Shown piece by piece: positions 49,862-58,310 of a stretch of DNA of 64,000 nt. Under the pieces are notes generated by a model. It was given only the letters and a program-made list of their open reading frames with translations, was not told the origin of the DNA and searched no databases. The DNA is from Candidatus Scalindua sp. (GTDB taxonomy: Bacteria; Planctomycetota; Brocadiia; Brocadiales; Scalinduaceae): NCBI GenBank assembly GCA_031316155.1, contig JALDRB010000016.1, forward strand, positions 1-64,000, given 5' to 3'. Both the position numbers and the translations under genes were made by a program. Numbering within the stretch: position 1 is the first letter of the stretch; each line of letters begins with the position of its first letter.

Positions 49862-50560
49862 TTATTCACCTAAATTTTCCAAAACGGTTATCCATTCATT
49901 AAAATGGTGACATTCAGAACGCATCGTGTTAATACCTATACGATGCGCAATAGTTGCTCCATAAAAAACCTTTTCATATCGAGGGAAAATATCAAGAAGA
50001 CGCTTTGACGGCGCTGTTTCGGGATTATCATTAATTTCTTCAGGAGAGGAGAAAGAGTTTCTAATTCTATTAATCTCATTTTCTCGATCTTGTGCATTCA
50101 ATGTTCTGGCAATAATGGAAGGAGAACTAAACAGGAGTCCTTCAAATTCATGTAGGGATAAATAGCCTAATAAACGTCTATTATCGATGTCATTTTTAAA
50201 TGCCTCTTCAACAAACCGCACTTTCTCCTGTGGTGCACCCCTTGCTTCACTACGTCCTGGAAAATCATTCGGCAAACCATAAAGATCAAACATTGTTGTA
50301 ACAAGTTCCGCACTACTGTCGTTAAGCAACCTCAGAATATCCCTACGGATTCTCTTGTAAGATACTATTCCTCCTTTAAAATCCGGGCCACTTTTTACCC
50401 GTTTTGTTGAAACAATAATCGGTATTAATGAAACATGATATTTCAGAAGATGTTCCTGGAGGACTCTTTTGACAAAAGACTCTTCTGTCTGTCCTTCTAC
50501 GAGCACAAGAGCCTTCTTTACGATATTTATGGTCGTCCTCCTAATATGTTCTTCTCCCAA
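49862..50560 (-). CDS. DUF4276 (Toprim-like) protein, partner of the AAA ATPase
   Basis: VLVEGQTEESFVKRVLQEHL carries the conserved Glu of the Toprim-like fold, followed by VTTMFDLYGLPNDFPG and the diagnostic LGYLSLHEFEGLLFSS. DUF4276 proteins typically sit beside AAA ATPases of the OLD/RloA kind. The ATG at 50560 overlaps the upstream gene by 34 bases; an AGGAGG near 50535 precedes an ATA-starting shorter version, so the real start is uncertain. The nuclease-like fold plus the ATPase suggest an abortive-infection-type defence pair; this is inference. Confidence 0.82.
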   Translation of the reverse strand: MGEEHIRRTTINIVKKALVLVEGQTEESFVKRVLQEHLLKYHVSLIPIIVSTKRVKSGPDFKGGIVSYKRIRRDILRLLNDSSAELVTTMFDLYGLPNDFPGRSEARGAPQEKVRFVEEAFKNDIDNRRLLGYLSLHEFEGLLFSSPSIIARTLNAQDRENEINRIRNSFSSPEEINDNPETAPSKRLLDIFPRYEKVFYGATIAHRIGINTMRSECHHFNEWITVLENLGE

Positions 50561-51618
50561 AGATCACCAAGCCCATATTCCTCAAGACAGTCTGTCATAT
50601 CTGGCCTATCGAGACGGCAGAAAACACTTTGGCCCTTTTCTCGATCAACAACGACAATATCATCAGGTTCAAACTGGTTTACCAGTGTAACCGATTGTGT
50701 AGCAACAATGATTTGTGCACATTTTGAGGTTGATCGTAATAAACCAGCTAGAACAGCAATAGCATAAGGGTGCAACCCTAATTCCGGTTCATCCAGCAAT
50801 ATGATAGACGGCAGTTTTGATTCTGGCTGGAGTAAAAGTGTTGCAAGACATATAAAACGTAAGGTCCCATCTGACAAGGCTGAAGCATTAAAATAGTCAT
50901 CACACCCTTTTTCCTTCCACTCAAGAAGAATTTTGTCCTCATTGAGTTGTGAAGGATGCAGATTAAAACGGTCGAAAAAAGGAGCCACCATTCGCACCGC
51001 ATCCTGGATATTTTCAAAACGATCAGGATGTTTTTTCTCAAGCAGGTATAAGAAGGCTGCCAAATTTCTCGCATCATGTTGCAAAGTTTTATTGTCTGCT
51101 ATATTACAGGTCTGTTTTACCTTTGCGCTTTCGCTGGTATCGTGAAAATGATATAATCTCCAACTATCAAGATATTCTGATACATACCGCGCTACACGTT
51201 TTTTGCTACCAGGAATTTCGGACTCCAAATGACCGCTTCCGATATATTCATTATAAGGCTTGGGGTATTTTTTTTTATCATGGATCAAGATATTCTCATT
51301 ACTGAAATAGAAATTGTCTTCAGGAGTCGGAGAAAAGCTACATTCATAACCGTTAACTCCACCTTTAAAAGACAACTTGAAGGACATTTCTTCTGATGTC
51401 TTTCGCCCAAAATAGAGTATGCTATCAGCACCTCCGGATGCAGCAGTAAAATTTTGAAGATTCCCTTTAATAACCTGGTTCAAAAACTTAAAAATCCCTA
51501 CAAAATTTGATTTTCCTACTCCGTTCGCACCTATAAAGATATTCAATGATTTAAGGTCAAAGTTCAAGCTGTGAATTGATTTAAAATTTCTGATTTCTAA
51601 ATGATCCAGCGTGTTCAT
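50527..51618 (-). CDS. AAA family (AAA_21/OLD-like) ATPase
   Basis: A 363-residue SMC/ABC-like ATPase: LEIRNFKSIHSLNFDLKSLN then Walker A GANGVGKS (30-37), an ABC-type signature LSDGTLRFICLATLLLQ, Walker B SIILLDEPELGLHP and the switch IIVATQSVTLVNQF. There is no fused Toprim domain; the adjacent DUF4276 gene probably supplies it, as in split OLD-like, RloA/RloB, AbiL or PARIS-type systems. It is divergent from the type III methylase gene. Confidence 0.88.
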   Translation of the reverse strand: MNTLDHLEIRNFKSIHSLNFDLKSLNIFIGANGVGKSNFVGIFKFLNQVIKGNLQNFTAASGGADSILYFGRKTSEEMSFKLSFKGGVNGYECSFSPTPEDNFYFSNENILIHDKKKYPKPYNEYIGSGHLESEIPGSKKRVARYVSEYLDSWRLYHFHDTSESAKVKQTCNIADNKTLQHDARNLAAFLYLLEKKHPDRFENIQDAVRMVAPFFDRFNLHPSQLNEDKILLEWKEKGCDDYFNASALSDGTLRFICLATLLLQPESKLPSIILLDEPELGLHPYAIAVLAGLLRSTSKCAQIIVATQSVTLVNQFEPDDIVVVDREKGQSVFCRLDRPDMTDCLEEYGLGDLWEKNILGGRP

Positions 51619-52215
51619 TTTTTTTACTATATAAACATTGTTAAAAAGAATTTCCTAAAAAAAGTAACTATAATCTGAATCCATTTGTTTTATCATTTTA
51701 TGCATCAAAAACAGGGAGAGCAAGAAGGAATTTGTTCGTATCGTGGACAAAATTAAATTGCCTCCCTACTTCCATTTTAGCGATTACGTGTATACTAACT
51801 TTAAGCATCAGGTCTTCCCTTTCTGAATAATCTGAAATTCCACCTGATGCCCCATTAAGGGTTTATGCAACAGGCTCGCAGGCAAACCTTTATAATAGTA
51901 TCCGCATTGTATCTGCTCTAATAGCTTCAATCAATTCTATCTATTTTGGTTAATTCCAGCACATAATTAGCACAAATACTAACTAACCTTATATACAATA
52001 CTCAAGGAATTTTCTCAATTAACATGCTTGACATACTATCCTTGTATTTATAAAGTACAACTCTGATACAGATAACGTCTTGAATATTTGCTAAATTGAA
52101 TAACATTACAATAGTGATGATATGCAGGTCATTATAATTACTTGCAGAAGAGAATCACAGTAAATACTGTTTTGGAGCGGGTTCGTCAGAGGGCAAAGGA
52201 GAAATAAAAGAAGAT
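51619..52215. other. Divergent intergenic region upstream of mod
   Basis: 597 bp, AT-rich, between divergent defence genes. A sigma70-like promoter candidate at 52028-52054 points to mod. No repeat family of this window is recognised here, and I see no small gene. Confidence 0.5.
52028..52054 (+). promoter_or_regulatory. Candidate sigma70-type promoter of mod
   Basis: TTGACA (52028-52033) and TATAAA (52049-52054) are separated by 15 bp, slightly short of the ideal 17. It is about 160 bp upstream of the mod start, so the leader would be long. Confidence 0.4.
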
Positions 52216-53463
52216 ATGGCGAAAAAAACTTCTAAAAAAAAGATAGAACAATACGACCACTCAGATAAGGAACGAGTCAATAACCCTCATGTGGGTTTGG
52301 TGACTCCCAGTTCTGATCCCGATACAGGAGCAAAGAAAACCTACGAGTATGATCCGCACCTTGATCCGCAATTGAAATGGGCAGGGAAAACTGAACATAC
52401 AAGTTTTGAAGTGCCTACGGTAAGCCTGCATGTACACGAACGCATCGACCCGAAAACCATCATAGACACGGTTAAAAAAGAAAAAGTTGAAGATCGGCAG
52501 ATGAGTCTGTTTGCCGAACAGAAACCCCTGCGAGAGGCCATTGATTTCTACAAGCATAAAGAGGGTTGGACAAATAGACTGATAGCCGGGGATAGCCTGC
52601 TGGTGATGAACTCCCTGCTGGAAAAAGAGGGCATGGCCGGCAAGGTGCAGATGGTCTATTTTGACCCACCTTATGGAATTAAATACGGCAGCAACTTTCA
52701 GCCTTTCGTCAACAAGCGTGATGTGAAGGACGGAAAAGATGAAGACCTGTCAGTCGAACCGGAAATGATCAAGGCATTTCGCGATACCTGGGAGTTGGGA
52801 ATTCATTCGTATCTTACCTATCTGCGTGACCGTTTGCTTCTGACGAGGGAATTACTGCATGAAAGCGGAAGTGTGTTTGTGCAGATAAGTGATGAGAATG
52901 TGCATCATGTCAGAGAAATAATGGATGAGGTGTTTGGTGTGGGGAATTTTGTAAATAATATTTGTTTTCAAACCACACCTTATGCCACAAGTAATACGCT
53001 TCCAGTCGTAAATGATTATTTGGTTTGGTACGCGAAAGACAAAACGAAAATTAAATATAGACAGCTCTTTAAGGATAAGGAAGAAATTTCGAGTATAAGT
53101 TTGTACCGATTTGCTCTTTCACCAGACGGCAAAAGCTATCGTCCATTAACTAAAAAAGAACTTGAAACAAATACAGTACAAAATGGTTGGCCGAGATATC
53201 GACTTGTTTCCTTAGTTTCACAAGGTGCATCAAGTAAACCTGAACCTTTTGAATTTGAAGGTAAGACATATTTTCCACCATCAAATAGCCACTGGAAAGT
53301 AAAACCTGAAAAACTGCACAATGTCGCTACGCAGAACCGTATTCAAACCACAACTAATTCTATCCAATTTAGGAGCTTCATTGATGATTTTCCCATTTCA
53401 ATGACGCACAATCTTTGGACGGATACTATTACAGGAAGCTTTACTGATCCAAAAAATATGTAG
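52216..53463 (+). CDS. mod: Type III restriction-modification methylase Mod, N-terminal part
   Basis: An adenine-N6 methylase of the beta class: the catalytic motif IV reads YFDPPYGIKYGSNFQPF (DPPY at 150-153) and the target recognition region follows (about 230-400). The frame is lost just before motif I: expected DPKNYVVQTNGKVIERC is read as DPKNM and a stop, which requires one deleted base near the A-run at 53452-53458. The start ATG has GAAGAT, a weak ribosome site, upstream. Confidence 0.88.
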   Translation: MAKKTSKKKIEQYDHSDKERVNNPHVGLVTPSSDPDTGAKKTYEYDPHLDPQLKWAGKTEHTSFEVPTVSLHVHERIDPKTIIDTVKKEKVEDRQMSLFAEQKPLREAIDFYKHKEGWTNRLIAGDSLLVMNSLLEKEGMAGKVQMVYFDPPYGIKYGSNFQPFVNKRDVKDGKDEDLSVEPEMIKAFRDTWELGIHSYLTYLRDRLLLTRELLHESGSVFVQISDENVHHVREIMDEVFGVGNFVNNICFQTTPYATSNTLPVVNDYLVWYAKDKTKIKYRQLFKDKEEISSISLYRFALSPDGKSYRPLTKKELETNTVQNGWPRYRLVSLVSQGASSKPEPFEFEGKTYFPPSNSHWKVKPEKLHNVATQNRIQTTTNSIQFRSFIDDFPISMTHNLWTDTITGSFTDPKNM

Positions 53464-53480
53464 TTCAAACAAACGGTAAA

Positions 53481-54725
53481 GTGATTGAACGTTGCCTCTT
53501 AATGGCCACAGGCCCAGGCGATTTAGTTTTAGACATCACCTGTGGAAGCGGTACAACTGCATATGTCGCTGAGCAATGGGGAAGGCGTTGGATAACCTGT
53601 GATACCTCACGAGTATCCCTTACCCTAACCAAGCAACGATTGATGATCGCCAATTTCGATTATTACAAATTAGCCCACCCCAGCGAAGGCGTTGGCAGTG
53701 GTTTTGAGTACAAAACCGTTCCTCACATCACCCTGAAAAGCATTGCCAACAATGAACCTCCGGCAACTGAGACGCTCTATGACCAGCCTTTTATTGACAA
53801 TAAAAAAACCCGCATTACCGGCCCCTTCACCGTCGAAGCCGTGCCTGCGCCTTATGCCAAAGGTTTTGATGAACTGGAACAGGAGGACTGTGGTTCCGAT
53901 ACTTCCATCGCCCGAACAGGCGAAACCCTGCGCCAGAGCGAATGGAGGGATGAATTGCTGCGTGCAGGGGTGAGGGCAAAAGGCGGTAATATCATTCAAT
54001 TTACACGAGTTGAACCCATGGCAGGCACTAAATATATTCAGGCGGAAGCAGAAACAAAACTGTCCCCCTCTGGAGGGGGTAAGGGGGAGGAGCCAAAACG
54101 GGTATTGGTGGTTTTTGGGCCGGAACATGCGCCGCTGGAACAACGCATGGTAGAAAATGCCTGGCAGGAGGCGAGAGCCTTAAAGCCGGACATGCTCTTG
54201 TTCTGCGCTTTTCAGTTTGACGAAGAAGCTGCAAAGGATATTGACGAATTAACGCCTGCTATTGCCGGTATGCAACTGCTCAAGGCCCAGATGAACGCCG
54301 ATCTGCTTACGGACGATTTGCGTAAAAAACGCAGCAGCAATGAAAGTTTCTGGCTGGTGGGACAGCCGGATATTAAAATCCACAAACGCAAAAACGGCAA
54401 AGTACAGGTGGAAGTTATGGGCTTTGACTACTACAATCCCAAAACGGGCAATGTTGAAAGCGGCGGCAAAAAGAATATTGCCATGTGGATGCTGGATACG
54501 GATTACGACAATCGTTCTCTTTTTCCTTCACAGGTATTCTTCCCCATGGCCGGCAGTGGTGATGGCTGGGATAAACTCGCCAGGAATTTAAAAGCAGAAA
54601 TTGACGAAGAAAAGATTGAATCGTTCAAAGGCACTATCTCGCTTCCTTTTAAACCGGGCAGCGCTGTTGCGGTAAAAATCATTGATGACCGGGGAATTGA
54701 AAGTTTAAGAGTAATAAACATGTAA
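53481..54725 (+). CDS. mod: Type III methylase Mod, C-terminal part
   Basis: Continues mod in the shifted frame: GDLVLDITCGSGTTAYVAEQ is motif I (AdoMet binding; the usual DPTCGSGT has Ile in place of Pro), then the long C-terminal region of type III Mod proteins. Around residues 194-206 the sequence SPSGGGKGEEPKR is encoded by a GC-rich repeat of the family that flanks the DUF559 gene, so a repeat was inserted in frame. The apparent ATT/ATG start is probably an artefact of the frameshift. Confidence 0.87.
   Translation: MIERCLLMATGPGDLVLDITCGSGTTAYVAEQWGRRWITCDTSRVSLTLTKQRLMIANFDYYKLAHPSEGVGSGFEYKTVPHITLKSIANNEPPATETLYDQPFIDNKKTRITGPFTVEAVPAPYAKGFDELEQEDCGSDTSIARTGETLRQSEWRDELLRAGVRAKGGNIIQFTRVEPMAGTKYIQAEAETKLSPSGGGKGEEPKRVLVVFGPEHAPLEQRMVENAWQEARALKPDMLLFCAFQFDEEAAKDIDELTPAIAGMQLLKAQMNADLLTDDLRKKRSSNESFWLVGQPDIKIHKRKNGKVQVEVMGFDYYNPKTGNVESGGKKNIAMWMLDTDYDNRSLFPSQVFFPMAGSGDGWDKLARNLKAEIDEEKIESFKGTISLPFKPGSAVAVKIIDDRGIESLRVINM
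54062..54097 (-). repeat. GC-rich hairpin repeat inside mod
   Basis: On the minus strand this reads GGCTCCTCCCCCTTACCCCC then TCCAGAGGGGGACAG, which aligns with the copy at 55201-55238 (GCTCCACCCCCTTAATCCCC, CGCCAGCGGGGGACAC). It is in frame in mod and leaves the protein readable. Confidence 0.75.
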
Positions 54726-54727
54726 CC

Positions 54728-54800
54728 TTGTGTCCCCCGCTGGCGAGGGAATCCGCCATACAACTCTATATCCCCCGCAGGCGGGGGTGTCCGCAGGACG
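54728..54800 (+). repeat. GC-rich terminal repeat, left of the DUF559 gene
   Basis: The 18 bases TTGTGTCCCCCGCTGGCG (54728-54745) are the exact reverse complement of 55221-55238 on the other side of the DUF559 gene. A second hairpin (CCCCCGCAGGCGGGGG, about 54772-54787) follows. Confidence 0.85.
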
Positions 54801-54803
54801 GGG

Positions 54804-55262
54804 GTGGAAAAAAGAAGAATGAAAGCAGATAAATCCAACAACTACGCATACAACCACAAATTACAGCCTTTTGCCAGTATACTTCGCAGGCGCATGACCA
54901 AATCAGAAGCGTGTATCTGGAAGTACGCGTTAAAGGCCAGAAAAATGAAAGGCTACCAATTCCGCAGACAGAGGCCTGTATTGAATTATATTGCTGATTT
55001 TATGTGTAAGGAATTGAAATTGATCATTGAATTGGATGGAATCACACACCAATGGGAGGAGACATCTGTAAAAGATGAAAAAAGGAGTAAAGACCTGGAA
55101 TCATCAGGTTTTATGGTAATACGCTTTACAGACAGTGAAGTATTAAATAATATGGAGGGAGTTATCTGGCGGATTGAAAAAGTGATAGAAGTTTTAGAAA
55201 GCTCCACCCCCTTAATCCCCCGCCAGCGGGGGACACAACGCGGCAGAAGCGGAAAGAATTAA
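54804..55262 (+). CDS. DUF559 (Vsr-like) endonuclease-domain protein
   Basis: The DUF559 core is LRRRMTKSEACIWKYALKARKMKGYQFRRQRPVLNYIADFMCKE, then KLIIELDGITHQWEE and DLESSGFMVIRFTDSEVLNN, a PD-(D/E)xK-like fold related to the very-short-patch repair endonuclease. No mate gene or adjacent methylase of the DCM type is present. The last about 20 residues (STPLIPRQRGTQRGRSGKN) come from the right GC-rich terminal repeat, so the protein runs into the element end. It is enclosed by inverted repeats, between mod and res. Confidence 0.85.
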   Translation: MEKRRMKADKSNNYAYNHKLQPFASILRRRMTKSEACIWKYALKARKMKGYQFRRQRPVLNYIADFMCKELKLIIELDGITHQWEETSVKDEKRSKDLESSGFMVIRFTDSEVLNNMEGVIWRIEKVIEVLESSTPLIPRQRGTQRGRSGKN

Positions 55263-55299
55263 GAGAGGGGGTATAACCCGCCGTCAGCGGGGGACACAA
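55201..55299 (-). repeat. GC-rich terminal repeat, right of the DUF559 gene (two tandem ends)
   Basis: CGCCAGCGGGGGACACAA (55221-55238) is a perfect inverted match to the left end; a second, one-mismatch copy CGTCAGCGGGGGACACAA lies at 55282-55299 with GGGGGTATAACCCGC before it. Both point toward res. The 3' end of the DUF559 gene reads through the first copy. Confidence 0.85.
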
Positions 55300-55366
55300 A
55301 GACCTAAACAGAAGTCCCCAAAAACGGATGCGGCAAGAAACAAATCCTGAATAAAGCGTCAACAAC

Positions 55367-56392
55367 ATGGCAAGGAATATTGACAAACTCATCATTAACA
55401 GCCCGCATGAAGAACCCAAACAGTATTGGTTCTACGACAGGGAAAACAGAGATTTTCATATAAGAGATGGCAGACGACCGGCCGGTTATGTCATGGCAAC
55501 ACCCAATTCCAGAGCCTTTGACGATCCGGGGATTTTCGTAGAAATTGATCTGGTCAATAAAATAAGACCAAGAGTGAAAGCATGGCGGGAAGCGGGCTAC
55601 TCCGGAGTTACCGGAATTACCAAAAGATTATTGGAACATTGGCAAGACCCGGAAGAACGCAGAGATCGCAGGTTCTTCTTCTGTCAGTTAGAGGCGATTG
55701 AAACGCTGATCTGGCTGACGGAAGCGCCAGACGCTGACAAAGTAGGCATCGACATCCGGGGAGACGGCGGAGGGTTTGAGCGCTGGTGCAGTAAAATGGC
55801 AACCGGTTCTGGCAAAACCATCATCATGGCAATGATTATCACCTGGAATTTTTTGAATAAAGTTACCAATCCCACTGATGCCCGTTTCAGCAAATATGCT
55901 TTAGTTGTCGCTCCGGGACTAACCGTAAAGAGCCGCTTACACGTTTTATATCCTGCAAACGAAGAAAATTATTACGAAGAATTTAATATTGTGCCTGCTT
56001 CTTTGATGGATAAATTACGGCAAGGGAAGATTGTTATCCACAATTGGCACTCCTTAGCCTGGGACACCCAAGACAAGATTGATGCAAAGATCAAAAAGAA
56101 ACAACTTCGTTCTGTGGACAAACGCAAGCATAGAGAAATAAGCGGTGAAGCCTACATAAAACAAGTATTGGGTGAAATGTCCAGTGCCAGAAACGTCATA
56201 GTCCTGAATGATAAAGCTCATCATGCGTGGCGGGTAAACCCGGAGGCTGCGGGGAAATACATCAGGACAGGTTCAGAAAGACAGTGCGGAAGAGGCAACT
56301 ATCTGGGTGGGAGGATTAGACAGAATTCACAAGCAGAGAGGTATTTTGAGATGTTTCGATATGTCAGCAACACCTTTTTCGCCTTCGGGTAA
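55367..56392 (+). CDS. res: Type III restriction subunit Res, N-terminal part
   Basis: The helicase-like half of a type III enzyme: Walker A ATGSGKT (145-151) is intact, motif Ia follows (LVVAPGLTVKSRL). Motif II, usually DEAH, reads DKAH (residues 282-285; Glu to Lys), which should abolish ATP hydrolysis. After KYIRTGSE the frame is lost (one base, about 56276-56283) and a non-family tail ends at 56392. The expected SAEEATIWVGGLDRIHKQRG is readable in the next frame. Confidence 0.88.
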   Translation: MARNIDKLIINSPHEEPKQYWFYDRENRDFHIRDGRRPAGYVMATPNSRAFDDPGIFVEIDLVNKIRPRVKAWREAGYSGVTGITKRLLEHWQDPEERRDRRFFFCQLEAIETLIWLTEAPDADKVGIDIRGDGGGFERWCSKMATGSGKTIIMAMIITWNFLNKVTNPTDARFSKYALVVAPGLTVKSRLHVLYPANEENYYEEFNIVPASLMDKLRQGKIVIHNWHSLAWDTQDKIDAKIKKKQLRSVDKRKHREISGEAYIKQVLGEMSSARNVIVLNDKAHHAWRVNPEAAGKYIRTGSERQCGRGNYLGGRIRQNSQAERYFEMFRYVSNTFFAFG

Positions 56393-58172
56393 AAAAGCTG
56401 CGGAAGAATCACTGTTCTCATGGATTGTTTCAGACTTTGGATTGAATGATGCCATTGAATCTGGTTTAGTAAAAACCCCAAGAGTAGTCGTTCGTGACGA
56501 TAGTAAAAGAACCAGAGAATTGAAATCAAGGCTTTATCATATTTACATGGATGATGAAGTAAAAGATGATATCAACCGTAAAGCTGATGAGACAGAACCA
56601 TTGCCGGATCTGGTTATAAATGCCTATTACTTATTGGGAAAAGATTGGTTGGAAGCGAAAAAGGAGTGGAAATCTGTCGGTCATAAGGTGCCGCCGGTAA
56701 TGATAACTGTCGCTAATCGAACAGAAACATCTTCACGAATAAAATATGCTTTTGACCACAACCAGGTATTAATCCCTGATTTGTGCAATACTGACAAAAC
56801 GCTGCAGATTGACAGCAGGGTTTTAGAAATGGCCGAATCAGAAACAGAATCGATAGAAATTGAAATTGAGAAAGAAGAAGGCGCGCCCAAGTTGACCAGA
56901 AAACAGCAGGCAGAACTGCTGCGACAGACAGTAGATTCGGTTGGAAAAATTGGACAGCCGGGTGAGCAGATACAAAACGTTATTTCAGTCGGAATGCTTT
57001 CAGAAGGCTGGGATGCAAAAACAGTTACTCATATAATGGGTTTACGCGCATTTTCCAGTCAGTTGCTTTGTGAACAGGTTATTGGCAGAGGTTTAAGACG
57101 TGTTTCATACGATACAGGAGAAGACGGACTGTTTGAGGCTGAATATGTAAATATTTTTGGTGTGCCGTTTACCTTCCTTCCTCATGAAGGTGGAGATGGT
57201 CCACCGCCGCCACCGCCACCGCCAAAAACGAAAATAGAGCCTGTTCAGGAAAAATCAGGGCATGAGATATCCTGGCCGAATATTATCCGAATTGACCATG
57301 TTTACAAACCAAAATTGACTTTGAATTGGGATAACGTTCGGAGCCTGGAAATAGATCCTTATGAATCTATCACGGAAGCTGAACTGGCGGCAATTATTGC
57401 AGGAAAGGCAAACCCAAAAGTTAAAGCGGAAATCGGTTTAGAAAAGATAGCAGAAGACACAAGGGTTCAGACTATTGTTTTCAGGATAGCATCTACTATT
57501 TACAATTCGGAAAAAAGAGCTGACTGGAAAGGTAGCAAAGAAGTTTTTTTGGTTCAGGTTGTAAAATTGGTGGAGCAACTTATCGAATCAGACAAAATCC
57601 GAATTAAACATGACTTGTTCCATCAGGATAATTCAAAACGAAAGATTCTTATTATTCTAAACATGAACAAGATTATTCAGCATATCTGGACAGAAATACG
57701 CGCTGAAAATACTCAGAAACTCGCACCAATTTTTGACAGGGAGAAACCAATCCGTTCAACTTCTGATCTTAGAACCTGGTACACCAGCAAACCCTGCGAA
57801 TGGACTGATAAATCACACATTAGTCATTGTGTCTATGATAGTGGCTGGGAAGCAAGTGAGGCGTACTTTCTGGATAAATCAGATTTGGTCGAATCATTTG
57901 TAAAAAATGACCATTTAGGTTTTTACATTCTTTACAATCACAAAGGAGTAATAAGAAAATATTACCCGGACTTTATAATACGATTGACAAATGGTGAATA
58001 TTTAATCCTTGAAACTAAAGGAGTTGACAATCAACAAAACAAGACTAAACGCGAATTTTTGAACGAATGGGTAACTGCAGTAAACAATCATGGCGGTTTT
58101 GGAAAATGGCATTGGGTTGTATCATTCCACCCCTCTGACATGAAACAGATATTAAAGAAATGTTTAGAATGA
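56307..58172 (+). CDS. res: Type III restriction subunit Res, C-terminal part
   Basis: Continues with GGLDRIHKQRGILRCFDMSATPF (motif III), the motif VI segment GLRAFSSQLLCEQVIGRGLRRVSY, a Pro-rich linker (PPPPPPP) and the nuclease region YYPDFIIRLTNGEYLILETKG, whose PD..ExK pattern is intact. The gene is readable over 621 residues but lacks the N-terminal helicase motifs because of the frameshift. Confidence 0.88.
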   Translation: MGGLDRIHKQRGILRCFDMSATPFSPSGKKAAEESLFSWIVSDFGLNDAIESGLVKTPRVVVRDDSKRTRELKSRLYHIYMDDEVKDDINRKADETEPLPDLVINAYYLLGKDWLEAKKEWKSVGHKVPPVMITVANRTETSSRIKYAFDHNQVLIPDLCNTDKTLQIDSRVLEMAESETESIEIEIEKEEGAPKLTRKQQAELLRQTVDSVGKIGQPGEQIQNVISVGMLSEGWDAKTVTHIMGLRAFSSQLLCEQVIGRGLRRVSYDTGEDGLFEAEYVNIFGVPFTFLPHEGGDGPPPPPPPPKTKIEPVQEKSGHEISWPNIIRIDHVYKPKLTLNWDNVRSLEIDPYESITEAELAAIIAGKANPKVKAEIGLEKIAEDTRVQTIVFRIASTIYNSEKRADWKGSKEVFLVQVVKLVEQLIESDKIRIKHDLFHQDNSKRKILIILNMNKIIQHIWTEIRAENTQKLAPIFDREKPIRSTSDLRTWYTSKPCEWTDKSHISHCVYDSGWEASEAYFLDKSDLVESFVKNDHLGFYILYNHKGVIRKYYPDFIIRLTNGEYLILETKGVDNQQNKTKREFLNEWVTAVNNHGGFGKWHWVVSFHPSDMKQILKKCLE

Positions 58173-58310
58173 ATAAATGCTTGAGTGCATACATAACAAA
58201 ACGCTCCACTGGTCGGAAAAACACCACCGGAACATGGTACCAATTCTTTCCATGACAAAGGATGATTAACTGTCCGGTCAATTACACAACAAAAGACGTA
58301 TCAAGATGTT

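Noticed and set aside
49642-49902. Small plus-strand frame next to atpG
   Set aside because: The translation is AT-driven low complexity and the 3' end overlaps the DUF4276 gene; no support as a gene.
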